Assembly (NCBI GenBank): GCA_025800385.1
Contig: JAOXRS010000120.1
Span: forward strand, 124,001 to 188,000
Direction of reading: 5' to 3'
DNA: 64,000 bases
Origin: Candidatus Albibeggiatoa sp. nov. NOAA
GTDB taxonomy: Bacteria; Pseudomonadota; Gammaproteobacteria; Beggiatoales; Beggiatoaceae
In this document: positions 28,165-37,134 of the stretch, one piece after another
Numbering within the stretch: the stretch's first letter is position 1
Layout: each line of letters opens with the position of its first letter
Notes under the pieces: model-generated
The model's database searches: none
Seen by the model: only the letters and a program-made list of their open reading frames with translations
What the model was told of the DNA's origin: nothing
Position numbers and translations under genes: made by a program

Positions 28165-29889
28165 CTACGTAGTTTGTTGTTGATATAAATTGGCATAAAT
28201 CCCTTTTTGAGCTAATAAACTCTCATGTGTACCGATTTCCGCAATTTCACCCTGATCCAAGACAATAATGCGATCAGCATTGGCAATCGTTGACAAGCGA
28301 TGTGCAATCATAATCGTGGTGCGGCCTTGTTTTAGCTGCTCTAAAGAGGCTTGCACTTGTTGCTCAGAATGGGTGTCTAAGGCTGAAGTCGCTTCGTCGA
28401 AAATCAAAATCGGCGCATCTTTTAAGAATGCCCGCGCAATGGCTAAACGTTGACGTTGACCACCTGAGAGTTTAACCCCACGTTCACCCACTAAGGTATC
28501 AAACCCCTGACTGGTATGCTGAATAAAATCATCGGCATAAGCGGACTTTGCTGCTTGTTCAATGGCTTGCTGCGATGTTTTGCCACGTCCATAAGCAATA
28601 TTGGCGGCAATCGTATCGTTGAATAACACCACCTCTTGACTAACTAAGGCGATATTTTCCCGTAATGCAGCCAACGGCATATCATGAATATTAACCCCAT
28701 CAATCAAAATTTGTCCTTGCGTGACATTGTAAAAACGCGGAATCACATTGGCTAAACTGGTTTTCCCACTGCCCGATGCACCAACTAACGCCACAGTTTC
28801 ACCTGCTTGAATGGTCAAATCAATCTGTTTTAAAGCCTGCTTGTCCGCTTCATCATATTGCAAACTGATGTTATTGAATTGAATTTCTCCACGTACACGC
28901 TCAACTTTTTGCTTGCCTAAGTCCTGCTCTTCAGCTTGATCGACTAGATTAAAAATACTTTGTGCGGCAGCTAAACCTTGTTGTAATTGATCGTTGATTT
29001 TGGTTAAGCGTTTGATCGGTGCAAACAACATCCCCATCGCGGTGAATAACGAAACAAACCCACCCACCGTAATTTCATCACTGGCCGCTTGTCGTGCTGC
29101 AATAAAAATAATCACGCCCAATACCCCAGCCGTTAGCATCTGAATCACAAAAATACTCAAACCCGAAGTGATCTGATTTTTCACCTCAAACTGACGCACC
29201 CGATTATTCATATTGTGAAAACGTTTTTTCTCATATTGTTGGCCACCAAACACTTTAACCAATTTATGGCCGCTAATGGTTTCTTCTAAAATATGCGTAA
29301 GTTGCCCCATGGTATCTTGTAAAGTGGTATTGATGCCGCGGAGTCGCTTACTGACAAAACGCACTACCAGCACAATAACGGGCACAACGGTGAAAATAAT
29401 CGAAGATAATGCCCAATTTAAATAAAACATCCAAAACAACAAACCCATCACGGTAATGCTATCCCGAACTAACACCACTAAAACCTCAGTCGACGCAGAC
29501 ATCACACGGCTGACATCATAAGTCACTTTGGACATCAATGTACCCGATGAGGCATTGTCAAAATCCTTGGTTGGCAGCACTAAAAGCTTGTTAAACATAT
29601 CAGTGCGCAAATCCATTACCACCCGACTCGCCACCCATGTCATTGCCATCGTGCTGGTAAATGTAGCTAAACCTTTGAGAAAAAATAAACCCATTAAAAT
29701 TAACGGCATAGTTTGAATGATGTCAGGATTTTTGCCAACAAAACCCCCATCAAGCAATGGCTTTAACTGGGCGGGTAAAGCGGCTTCTGTAATCGCAGAA
29801 ATCACCATGGCAATAATGGCAAGGGCAAAGATTGGCCAATAAGGAGAGACTTTTTTTAATAAACGAAAGTATAAATGAGATTTTTGCAT
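28165..29889 (-). CDS. msbA: Lipid A / lipid flippase ABC transporter MsbA
   Basis: A 574-residue half-transporter that flips core-lipid A across the inner membrane. The N-terminal six-helix exporter domain (about 15-310) is followed by the nucleotide-binding domain, with Walker A VGASGSGKTSL, Q-loop SQEVVLFND, signature LSGGQRQRLAIARA, Walker B ILIFDEATSALD and switch His in IAHRLST. The length and FDNASSGTLMSKVTYD segment fit MsbA rather than a peptide exporter. lpxK, its frequent partner, is not adjacent. Confidence 0.93.
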   Translation of the reverse strand: MQKSHLYFRLLKKVSPYWPIFALAIIAMVISAITEAALPAQLKPLLDGGFVGKNPDIIQTMPLILMGLFFLKGLATFTSTMAMTWVASRVVMDLRTDMFNKLLVLPTKDFDNASSGTLMSKVTYDVSRVMSASTEVLVVLVRDSITVMGLLFWMFYLNWALSSIIFTVVPVIVLVVRFVSKRLRGINTTLQDTMGQLTHILEETISGHKLVKVFGGQQYEKKRFHNMNNRVRQFEVKNQITSGLSIFVIQMLTAGVLGVIIFIAARQAASDEITVGGFVSLFTAMGMLFAPIKRLTKINDQLQQGLAAAQSIFNLVDQAEEQDLGKQKVERVRGEIQFNNISLQYDEADKQALKQIDLTIQAGETVALVGASGSGKTSLANVIPRFYNVTQGQILIDGVNIHDMPLAALRENIALVSQEVVLFNDTIAANIAYGRGKTSQQAIEQAAKSAYADDFIQHTSQGFDTLVGERGVKLSGGQRQRLAIARAFLKDAPILIFDEATSALDTHSEQQVQASLEQLKQGRTTIMIAHRLSTIANADRIIVLDQGEIAEIGTHESLLAQKGIYANLYQQQTT

Positions 29890-30095
29890 GAAACGTAAAA
29901 TATTGTGATGCTAGCGATAGGAAACAACGAAATTCAGAGTATATTATTTGATAACCAGTTTAACATGACAGGCCTAGAATATTGCGGATTTAACGCTATA
30001 TTATCAGTGCTCGTCATAGGTAGGCGCACAACTTGTATATGTGGTTTTTGACCCAACTGTAACCCACTTCAATTTTATTACTCATGGAGGTTTTT

Positions 30096-30278
30096 ATGAG
30101 GTCGACGTTCAGCGTATTAGTTCGGATTTTCAAATTGCTTTTAGGGGCATTCATTATTTTAATTGGCAGCATTGGCGTGTTTGTTAATTTGCATGATTGG
30201 TTCTTTTTATTCTTGAATTTCATTTTTCTTGCCATCGGCGTGGTTTTATTTTTAACCCCGATTTCAGAAAAACGATAA
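30096..30278 (+). CDS. Small two-helix membrane protein
   Basis: A 60-residue protein with two hydrophobic segments (about 6-29 and 33-55), a short loop (NLHDWF) and a charged end (SEKR). A perfect GGAGG lies five bases before the ATG at 30096; the in-frame ATG at 30084 overlaps that site and is rejected. Function unknown. It is followed immediately by a bidirectional terminator. Confidence 0.65.
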   Translation: MRSTFSVLVRIFKLLLGAFIILIGSIGVFVNLHDWFFLFLNFIFLAIGVVLFLTPISEKR

Positions 30279-30290
30279 ATTTCAGCCCCT

Positions 30291-30330
30291 AAAAAAGCTA
30301 GCATTACAACAATTTAAACTAGCTTTTTTT
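30291..30330. terminator. Bidirectional rho-independent terminator
   Basis: AAAAAAGCTAG (30291-30301) pairs perfectly with CTAGCTTTTTT starting at 30319. The A-run and T-run on each side let the hairpin serve both the small membrane gene and the convergent 193-residue gene. Confidence 0.85.
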
Positions 30331-30333
30331 CTG

Positions 30334-30915
30334 CTACTCCGCTGCAATATCTGCTTGAAATAATTGTCTAATTGCTTGTTTTAAGGTTTTCAACACTTCT
30401 GGCGAATCGACTTCAGCCACAAACTGACTCACCCACAACGGGTTATCCTTGTCTAACACTGCCGCCACTTGTTCTCCAAATACGCGTAAAAAATCAAACC
30501 CCGGTGCATCATCAACAAAGCTACATTGGGCATAACTTTCACCACGTTGATTGAGTAAATCAATAAAAGGCTGTTGATGTTCGCCTGTGCCTTCAATATC
30601 CGTTTTATTGTCTGCAAATGTGCGCGCCATATTTAACGCCACAGCAGGAATAAAAGTCTGACGTTGTTCAGGTGTCAATTTTTCATACAATAATCTGTCA
30701 GAAACTTGCAACAAAAATGCGAGATATTCCGCTACAATACGCAATCGGTCGTTACTGCTTTCTGTGTGATAGCCTTGATTTTCAATTTCAACCACACTAT
30801 TACCCGCGATACGCCAGCAACTAAACGCCAGTGCACCTGCAATGTCTTCCAAAGATTTTGCTTTATTTTGATTACCATCTCGCTTGGTTTGATGCCAACG
30901 GGCTTTAACTCGCAT
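30334..30915 (-). CDS. Conserved hypothetical protein, helix-rich
   Basis: A 193-residue soluble, largely helical protein without signal peptide. The N-terminus is basic (RVKARWHQTKRDGNQNKAKS). The middle has LRIVAEYLAFLLQVSDRLLY and ALNMARTFADN, and the tail is acidic. I do not recognise a named family. It starts 17 bases from the divergent rsmA and ends at the bidirectional terminator, so the two genes share a very short promoter region and may be co-regulated. Confidence 0.75.
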   Translation of the reverse strand: MRVKARWHQTKRDGNQNKAKSLEDIAGALAFSCWRIAGNSVVEIENQGYHTESSNDRLRIVAEYLAFLLQVSDRLLYEKLTPEQRQTFIPAVALNMARTFADNKTDIEGTGEHQQPFIDLLNQRGESYAQCSFVDDAPGFDFLRVFGEQVAAVLDKDNPLWVSQFVAEVDSPEVLKTLKQAIRQLFQADIAAE

Positions 30916-30932
30916 AAGACCATACTCCTACA

Positions 30933-31715
30933 ATGATGAATGAACACCGCCCTCGTAAACGCTTCGGACAAAATTTTTTACACCATCCACAAGTGATTCA
31001 ACAGATTATTGCTGCAATTGCACCACGAGAAGAGGATTTTATAGTTGAAATTGGCCCTGGACAAGGCGCGCTAACCCAGCCATTACTTGCCCAAGCCAAG
31101 CGTTTAGTGGCAATCGAATTTGATCGCGACTTAGTGCAGTATTTAAACACTCAGAATTGGGGGGAGCTGACTATTTATCAAGCGGATGTCTTAAAGTTTG
31201 ATTTTGCTGAGTTAAATCAACCCGTGTTACGAATTGTCGGAAATTTGCCTTACAACATTTCTACGCCATTGTTATTCCATGTATTGCAATATGCTGAAAT
31301 GGTTCAAGATATGGTGTTTATGCTACAAAAAGAAGTGGTAGATAGAATTGTAGCCAAGCCAAATTGCGCCGATTACGGACGGCTTTCAGTAATGTTGCAA
31401 TATCATTGTCATGCAGAAAAATTGTTTGATGTCAGTCCTGCCGCTTTCAATCCGCCGCCAAAAGTGGACTCAAGCATTGTGCATTTGATTCCTCATACTG
31501 AACCGCCTGTGAAAGTGAATAATAAGGCGTTATTTGAAAAGCTAGTGGCTCAGGCATTTACCCAACGTCGTAAAACATTGCGCAATAATTTAAAACCATT
31601 GTTGAGTGCAGAACAAATTGAACAGATTGGGATTAATCCACAAGCACGAGCTGAAACATTGAGTTTAGAGAAATTTGCTGCTTTATCGAATTTATTAGTT
31701 GATGAGCAAGCATAA
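30933..31715 (+). CDS. rsmA: 16S rRNA adenine(1518/1519)-dimethyltransferase
   Basis: A 260-residue SAM-dependent methyltransferase (KsgA) that dimethylates two adenines near the 3' end of 16S rRNA during 30S maturation. It has RKRFGQNFLHHP, motif I VEIGPGQGALT, motif IV NLPYNIS, and the C-terminal FTQRRKTLRNNLKP block. Two adjacent ATGs (30933, 30936) are possible starts. pdxA, surA and apaH, its frequent neighbours, are absent. A strong inverted repeat follows. Confidence 0.96.
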   Translation: MMNEHRPRKRFGQNFLHHPQVIQQIIAAIAPREEDFIVEIGPGQGALTQPLLAQAKRLVAIEFDRDLVQYLNTQNWGELTIYQADVLKFDFAELNQPVLRIVGNLPYNISTPLLFHVLQYAEMVQDMVFMLQKEVVDRIVAKPNCADYGRLSVMLQYHCHAEKLFDVSPAAFNPPPKVDSSIVHLIPHTEPPVKVNNKALFEKLVAQAFTQRRKTLRNNLKPLLSAEQIEQIGINPQARAETLSLEKFAALSNLLVDEQA

Positions 31716-31735
31716 GCTGTGAGGTCTTAAGTGAG

Positions 31736-31777
31736 TAATCAGATAACGCTATATCATTGCGTAACGCTATCTGATTA
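31736..31777. terminator. 10-bp inverted repeat terminator
   Basis: TAATCAGATA (31736-31745) and TATCTGATTA (31768-31777) form a perfect 10-bp stem, with an inner ACGC/GCGT stem in the loop. A T-rich stretch follows on the plus strand. It lies between rsmA and a convergent gene, so it can serve both. Confidence 0.7.
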
Positions 31778-31803
31778 TTTATTGTAATTAATAACTTTAT
31801 AGT

Positions 31804-33957
31804 TTAGAACAAGCTACTATCTGAAGAATAGTAAAGTACACGCTCTCCATCTGCTTGTTGTTGATATACGTCAATTTGCATGTAGCCTGAACCACTTGTG
31901 CCATAGGTATCACCAAACAAAGATTTAACTTGCACGGTTTGGTTTGAATCAACATATAAGCCGCCAAAGCCTTCAGTGTTACTATCAATCCAACCGCCGA
32001 TATTCACACCACCAGCCATAGAGCTAGCATTGATTGAAAAGCCAAACTGTCCTCTCGCATCACCTGCACTGCTCAATGCTTCTGCTACATAGAACCCCGG
32101 TTCTAAAACAGCCGTCGTGTGTTGTGTACCTGAAGTCGTTTGCTCAGTGAAAACCACCGTACGCTCACCTGTACTCTCTTGTTTACTTAACTGAATCGTA
32201 ATATTGTTAACACTGCCTGTATATTCATAAGGTGTAATATTCACCGTTTCCGACTCAGATAAATAGAACGCCATGAACCCCGGGGCATCGCCATTTTCTT
32301 TAAGTGTCGCGCCTGAGTTAAAGCCGCCTGTATTCACACCACCTGAAGTTGTAAAACTAATACCCCAAAAACCTTCCGTATTGTCATTAAGCAATCTTGC
32401 AGAGACGACATAAAAGCCGGGTTGATTGATTTCAACATCAAAGGTGCAATCTTGTTGGGTGCATATATCACCGCTGGTTAATACATCTGGAATTTGAATC
32501 ACCCGTTCACTTGTATCAGTGCTATTTCCACTGTCACCGTTAGTAGTATTATTGTTAGGGGTATCGGTTTCAGGCGTTGTATTGTCCGTTGTTGGGCTGC
32601 ATGTTTTAGTAATCTTTTCACATCGCCACTGTTTATATAACTCAAGGTCGCCGATAGACATAGAAAAACCAATTGCAGAAGAATCATAACGACTGGTCGA
32701 ACCGGGTTGTAAATACAATGCTAAATAACCCGTGGTTTCGTTTTGTATAATTTGATTATTCTCAAGACGCTGCTCATAAATACTGATACTGGCCTGCCCT
32801 TTCACAGGCTCAAAACGTTTGCCATTACCATCATCAAAGTAGACAAAATCACCTGTGCCGCATGGAGCTGGATTACTCGCGGTTGCATTGGCTGGGCAGA
32901 AATTAGGCTTTGTGTCTGAATAAAAACCCATCCCAGATAGTGGATCGGCAAAGTTTGATTGAAATGCAGCTTGCACACCATTGACACCAGGAGGCAGAGG
33001 AATATGCACTAAAAAGCTTTCGCCACCAGAAAAACCTCTTCTAATATAAGCTGATGGATCATAGGTAACGGTAAATGAGTGAATGTTTACTCCTTCAGGT
33101 GCTTCAGGATAATTACTGGCAACAGGCGCAACTGCTTCTTCAAAATCCCATGTTGTGCCTTCTGTTGTGACGACAGGAATGGATGTTGGTGTATCATCTA
33201 CTGTGCTGGTATTGTCACTTGTTGAGTCTGTGGGTTCTGTTGTAGGTTCATCCGTAGTAGTCGTATTATTATCCGTTGTCGAATCTGTAGGGTCTGTTGT
33301 CACTGTATCGCCTGTTGATGTACATGTACCTACTTTTTCGCACCACCATTGCTCATATAAATCAAAGTGATCAGCAGATATAGAAATAGAAAAACCAATT
33401 GCGGATGAGTCATAGCGACTGGTTGACCCCGGTTGTAAATAAAGTGCTAAATAACCTGTAGTTTCAGTTTGTATAACACTATTTTCCAGCCCAACATCAT
33501 AAATACTAATGCTGGCTTGTCCCTTGACAGGTTCAAAACGTTTACCATCCCCATCATCAAAGTAGATAAAATTGCCTACTCCACATGGTGTGGGATTCTC
33601 GGCAGTGACGTTAGCTGGACAAAAATCAGGCTTTGTAGTCGCATGGAAACCAACTCCAGATAAAGGGTCAGCAAAGTTAGATTGAAATGCAGCTTGTACG
33701 CCGTTCACACCTGGGGGTAATGGAACATGTACCAAAAAGCTTTCTCCACCTGAGAAGTTATTTCTGATGTAAGAGGAAGGATCATAGGTAACAGTAAATG
33801 AAAAAATACTTACACCATCAGGTATTTTGGGGTAGTTATCTGCATTAATGGGCGCTGCTTCTTCCAGTGTCCATAGTTCTGCATAAGCGGATGACCAACC
33901 TATGCTTAGTGTGATTGCCGCCAGAAAGGCTAAGCTATTCGGTATCAATTTCTTCAT
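31804..33957 (-). CDS. Large secreted protein with duplicated domains (A-A-B-B)
   Basis: A 717-residue exported protein of unknown function. After a signal peptide (about 1-26, ending AYAE) come two copies of a domain of about 180 residues (about 27-205 and 270-450). They share SFTVTYDPS, SGGESFLVH, PPGVNGVQAAFQSNFADPLSG, a Cys pair around FCPAN/PCG, and GYLALYLQPGSTSRYDSSAIGF. Thr/Asp-rich linkers follow each copy. The last 230 residues hold two copies of a second module marked by PGFYV and GGVN(T/I)GG. No anchor or sorting signal is seen. The linkers resemble those of extracellular enzymes or surface-layer-type proteins. I recognise no catalytic motif. Confidence 0.8.
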   Translation of the reverse strand: MKKLIPNSLAFLAAITLSIGWSSAYAELWTLEEAAPINADNYPKIPDGVSIFSFTVTYDPSSYIRNNFSGGESFLVHVPLPPGVNGVQAAFQSNFADPLSGVGFHATTKPDFCPANVTAENPTPCGVGNFIYFDDGDGKRFEPVKGQASISIYDVGLENSVIQTETTGYLALYLQPGSTSRYDSSAIGFSISISADHFDLYEQWWCEKVGTCTSTGDTVTTDPTDSTTDNNTTTTDEPTTEPTDSTSDNTSTVDDTPTSIPVVTTEGTTWDFEEAVAPVASNYPEAPEGVNIHSFTVTYDPSAYIRRGFSGGESFLVHIPLPPGVNGVQAAFQSNFADPLSGMGFYSDTKPNFCPANATASNPAPCGTGDFVYFDDGNGKRFEPVKGQASISIYEQRLENNQIIQNETTGYLALYLQPGSTSRYDSSAIGFSMSIGDLELYKQWRCEKITKTCSPTTDNTTPETDTPNNNTTNGDSGNSTDTSERVIQIPDVLTSGDICTQQDCTFDVEINQPGFYVVSARLLNDNTEGFWGISFTTSGGVNTGGFNSGATLKENGDAPGFMAFYLSESETVNITPYEYTGSVNNITIQLSKQESTGERTVVFTEQTTSGTQHTTAVLEPGFYVAEALSSAGDARGQFGFSINASSMAGGVNIGGWIDSNTEGFGGLYVDSNQTVQVKSLFGDTYGTSGSGYMQIDVYQQQADGERVLYYSSDSSLF

Positions 33958-34520
33958 TATTAAAACCTCAATGTATTAACTTGATGTACCATTTCTGCAA
34001 AAGTTATACTCAAGCTAAATTTTTATCAATATCTGAGGTGATAATGAGTGGGCATTAAGTAGGCGAACGCATAAAATGTACATGAATTTGACAAAGCATA
34101 CCTTATCCTTAATAAAAATCACCACTCTTTTATAGATAATATTGCTCCCCCTTTTTCTTCATCAGACCCAAGCCTGTTTTTATTCTCATTAATACTCTTG
34201 ACTTTAACTTAATTAAACCTTGAGTCCTTTCAGAGCTGAGACAAATTACTACTGCTCAGTTTATCCTTATTTATTCCAAATGAACACTTTTAAATAGCTG
34301 AATAACATACTATATTTTTCTGTATAGGGATTGATCTATGTAATTTAACACACGCTATTTATTGTAATATTTATAAGGTATTTCTGTAACAACTTTTGCT
34401 TATATTTTTCATTTCTAGCAAAATCGACTTTGATAATAATTCTCAATTGCACTATTGTTTCTACTATAAGATAACACTTATATTTATTTAGAGTTGTGAC
34501 ATGTGAAAAGGGGGTTAAGC
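33958..34520. other. 563-bp intergenic region between divergent secreted-protein genes
   Basis: AT-rich spacer with promoters for both the duplicated-domain secreted protein and the iron-binding protein. A Fur-like box lies at 34432-34450. I see no RNA gene or other strong structure. Confidence 0.45.
34432..34450 (+). promoter_or_regulatory. Candidate Fur box
   Basis: The 19-mer at 34432-34450 begins GATAATAATTCTC and matches the classical Fur consensus at 13 of 19 positions. It lies about 70-90 bases before an iron-type periplasmic binding protein gene, the expected target for iron-responsive repression. Confidence 0.5.
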
Positions 34521-35540
34521 ATGTACAGAACATTACTGGTTAATACCATATTAGTTTATGGATTAAGTTTGACATTTGCTGCTCAGGCCACAAATCACGT
34601 TAACCTTTATTCAGCACGTAAAGAAGTATTAATTCGGCCTCTTTTAAATGAATTTACTGCACAAACAGGCGTAACAGTCAATATTGTTACAGGTAAAGCA
34701 GATATTTTGTTAAAACGTTTAATAAGAGAAGGCCGAAACTCTCCCGCTGATATATTACTTACAACAGATGCAGGCCGTTTGCATAGAGCCAAACAAGCTC
34801 AAGTTTTACAATCTGTTGAGTCAAACACGTTGAAAAATGAAATTCCCGCTCATTATCGTGATCCAGATGGTACATGGTATGGTTTATCACTGCGTGCACG
34901 GGTAATTATGTATGCAAAAGACCGAATCAAACCCAATATGCTTTCTTCTTATGAAGATTTACAGCACAAAAGATGGCATAAACGGATTTGTGTACGTTCT
35001 TCCTCTAATATCTATAACCAATCTTTAGTTGCTTCTATCATTGCTGCCAATGGCACAGAAAAAGCCAAACTTTGGGCAAATGGTTTTGTGGGTAACTTAG
35101 TAAGAACACCAGCGGGAGGCGATAGAGATCAAATAAAAGCGGTTGCGGTAGGCTTGTGTGACTTAGCCATTGTAAATACTTACTATCTTGGTGGTATGTT
35201 ACAAGCAGATAAAAGACAACAGCGTGCTGCTCAACAAATTGCAGTCTTTTGGCCAAATCAATCTAATCGTGGTGCTCACGTTAATATTAGCGGTGCAGGT
35301 GTGACAAAATCCGCGAGAAATAAAGACAACGCCATTAAACTATTAGAGTTTTTGACTTCTGATTCAGCACAAGAATGGTATGCTAAAACCAATCATGAAT
35401 TTCCGATCAAAGAAGGAGTGACAATTAGCAATACATTAAAAGCATGGGGAGAATTTAAAGCGGATACTTTAAGTTTATCTAAATTAGGTGAACTCAACCC
35501 TGCTGCGGTACGTTTGATGGATTATGCGGGTTGGCGTTAA
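34521..35540 (+). CDS. Iron(III) ABC transporter periplasmic binding protein (FbpA/FutA-like)
   Basis: A 339-residue class II binding protein. The signal peptide (about 1-23, ending FAAQA) is followed by VNLYSARKEVLIRPLLNEFTAQTG, the standard opening of ferric-binding proteins. PADILLTTDAGRL and SNRGAHVNISGAGVTKSARNKDNAIKLLEFLTS are also typical. The LYSAR and VNTYYLGGML tyrosines could be iron ligands. The start is ATG 34521 with AAAAGGGGG upstream; GTG 34503 is in frame but overlaps it. The permease and ATPase genes are not adjacent, so this is an orphan component. The Fur-like box supports an iron role. Confidence 0.85.
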   Translation: MYRTLLVNTILVYGLSLTFAAQATNHVNLYSARKEVLIRPLLNEFTAQTGVTVNIVTGKADILLKRLIREGRNSPADILLTTDAGRLHRAKQAQVLQSVESNTLKNEIPAHYRDPDGTWYGLSLRARVIMYAKDRIKPNMLSSYEDLQHKRWHKRICVRSSSNIYNQSLVASIIAANGTEKAKLWANGFVGNLVRTPAGGDRDQIKAVAVGLCDLAIVNTYYLGGMLQADKRQQRAAQQIAVFWPNQSNRGAHVNISGAGVTKSARNKDNAIKLLEFLTSDSAQEWYAKTNHEFPIKEGVTISNTLKAWGEFKADTLSLSKLGELNPAAVRLMDYAGWR

Positions 35541-35685
35541 TGTGAATCACTTAGGTCATTTGGATAAAAATTGGAAACAGTCAAAAACCATCTGATATGA
35601 TTGAATAATTCATCTAAAGATTGTGAATTTATAGGTATTAGTTGTATGCTATGCGCTGTGGTCAACATATATTTAAAGAGAAACA

Positions 35686-37065
35686 ATGACAGTTGCTGAA
35701 AAACCGTGGAGCGGCCGCTTTACCGCCTCAACCAATGAATTTGTCGAAGCGTTTACCGCATCCGTAGACTTTGACCAACGCTTATATGCTTATGACATCA
35801 TGGGTTCAATCGCTCATGCCAAAATGTTAGCCAAAGTAGGCGTTTTGACCGAACAAGAATGTCAGCAAATCGTGACAGGCTTAGAAGAAATCGAGCAAGA
35901 AATCGAGCAAGGACAATTTCAATGGTCAGTAAGCCTTGAAGATGTCCATATGAATATTGAAAGCCGTTTAACTGCAAAAATTGGCATTGTTGGTAAAAAA
36001 TTACACACAGGCCGTTCACGTAACGATCAGGTAGCGACCGATATTCGTTTATATTTACGTCATGAAATTGATTTAATCATTGCTGAATTGAATCGTTTAC
36101 TCACCGCGTTAGCCGATGTAGCAGAACGCGAAGCGGCTACGATTATGCCTGGATTCACCCATTTACAAAGTGCACAGCCTATTACTTTTGGTCATCATTT
36201 ATTAGCATGGTGTGAAATGTTATTGCGTGATCGTGGTCGTTTACAAGATTGTCGCAAGCGCGTAAATGCAATGCCTTTGGGTGCAGCAGCTTTGGCAGGT
36301 ACAACATACCCGATTGATCGTGCTTACAGCGCAGAATTATTAGGTTTTGATACGGTTGCTTCAAACTCTTTAGACGCAGTCAGTGATCGCGATTTTGCAA
36401 TTGAATTTACTTCAGATGCGGCTTTATTGATGATGCACATGTCACGTTTTTCTGAAGAGTTGGTGTTATGGTCATCAGCACAATTTGATTTTATTGAATT
36501 AAGCGATGCATTCTGCACAGGCTCATCTATCATGCCTCAGAAGAAAAATCCTGATGTGCCTGAATTAGTACGCGGCAAAACAGGACGTGTGTATGGTCAT
36601 TTGCATAGCTTGTTAACGTTGATGAAATCTCAACCATTGGCTTACAACAAAGATAACCAAGAAGATAAAGAGCCATTATTTGATGTGGTGGATACGATTC
36701 GTGGTAGCTTGAAAGTGTATGCGGATATGATTCCGGGTTTACAAGTTAAGGCCGATAATATGCGTCAAGCGGCAAAAGCAGGTTTTACCACAGCGACCGA
36801 TTTGGCTGATTATTTAGTGCGTAAAGGTGTGCCATTCCGTGATGCGCACGAGGTTGTTGGTAAAGCAGTTAGACATTGCATTGACAATAAATGTGATTTG
36901 CCTGACTTAGAACTATCCATATTAAAAGGCTTTTCTGATGTAATTGAACAAGATGTATTTGAAGTATTGACTTTAGAAGGTTCAGTTGCAGCACGTAACC
37001 ACTTTGGCGGTACAGCTCCAGAACAAGTGAAACAAGCAGTGCAACGCTTAAAAGCACAACTCTAA
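35686..37065 (+). CDS. argH: Argininosuccinate lyase
   Basis: Last step of arginine biosynthesis, cleaving argininosuccinate into arginine and fumarate. The 459-residue protein has WSGRF near the start, [32 protein letters not shown] and the fumarase-superfamily signature [12 protein letters not shown]. Length is normal. A weak promoter-like pair (TTGTGA at 35621, TATGCT at 35645) precedes it. Monocistronic, with a hairpin just downstream. Confidence 0.97.
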   Translation: MTVAEKPWSGRFTASTNEFVEAFTASVDFDQRLYAYDIMGSIAHAKMLAKVGVLTEQECQQIVTGLEEIEQEIEQGQFQWSVSLEDVHMNIESRLTAKIGIVGKKLHTGRSRNDQVATDIRLYLRHEIDLIIAELNRLLTALADVAEREAATIMPGFTHLQSAQPITFGHHLLAWCEMLLRDRGRLQDCRKRVNAMPLGAAALAGTTYPIDRAYSAELLGFDTVASNSLDAVSDRDFAIEFTSDAALLMMHMSRFSEELVLWSSAQFDFIELSDAFCTGSSIMPQKKNPDVPELVRGKTGRVYGHLHSLLTLMKSQPLAYNKDNQEDKEPLFDVVDTIRGSLKVYADMIPGLQVKADNMRQAAKAGFTTATDLADYLVRKGVPFRDAHEVVGKAVRHCIDNKCDLPDLELSILKGFSDVIEQDVFEVLTLEGSVAARNHFGGTAPEQVKQAVQRLKAQL

Positions 37066-37073
37066 TATGATAA

Positions 37074-37102
37074 AGCTGTCAGTCTACAAAGGATTGGCAG
37101 CT
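37074..37102 (+). terminator. Hairpin after argH
   Basis: AGCTGTCAGTC (37074-37084) pairs with GATTGGCAGCT (37092-37102) over 11 positions including G-T wobbles, with a seven-base loop. A T-rich stretch follows at 37109. A probable terminator between convergent argH and pepP. Confidence 0.6.
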
Positions 37103-37134
37103 CTACCATTTTTCTCTATTTGAGAAACAAACAA

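Noticed and set aside
33155..33370. Val/Ser-rich plus-strand frame opposite the Thr-rich linker of the secreted protein
   Set aside because: It is the antisense of a low-complexity Thr/Asp linker and has no ribosome site; composition explains it.
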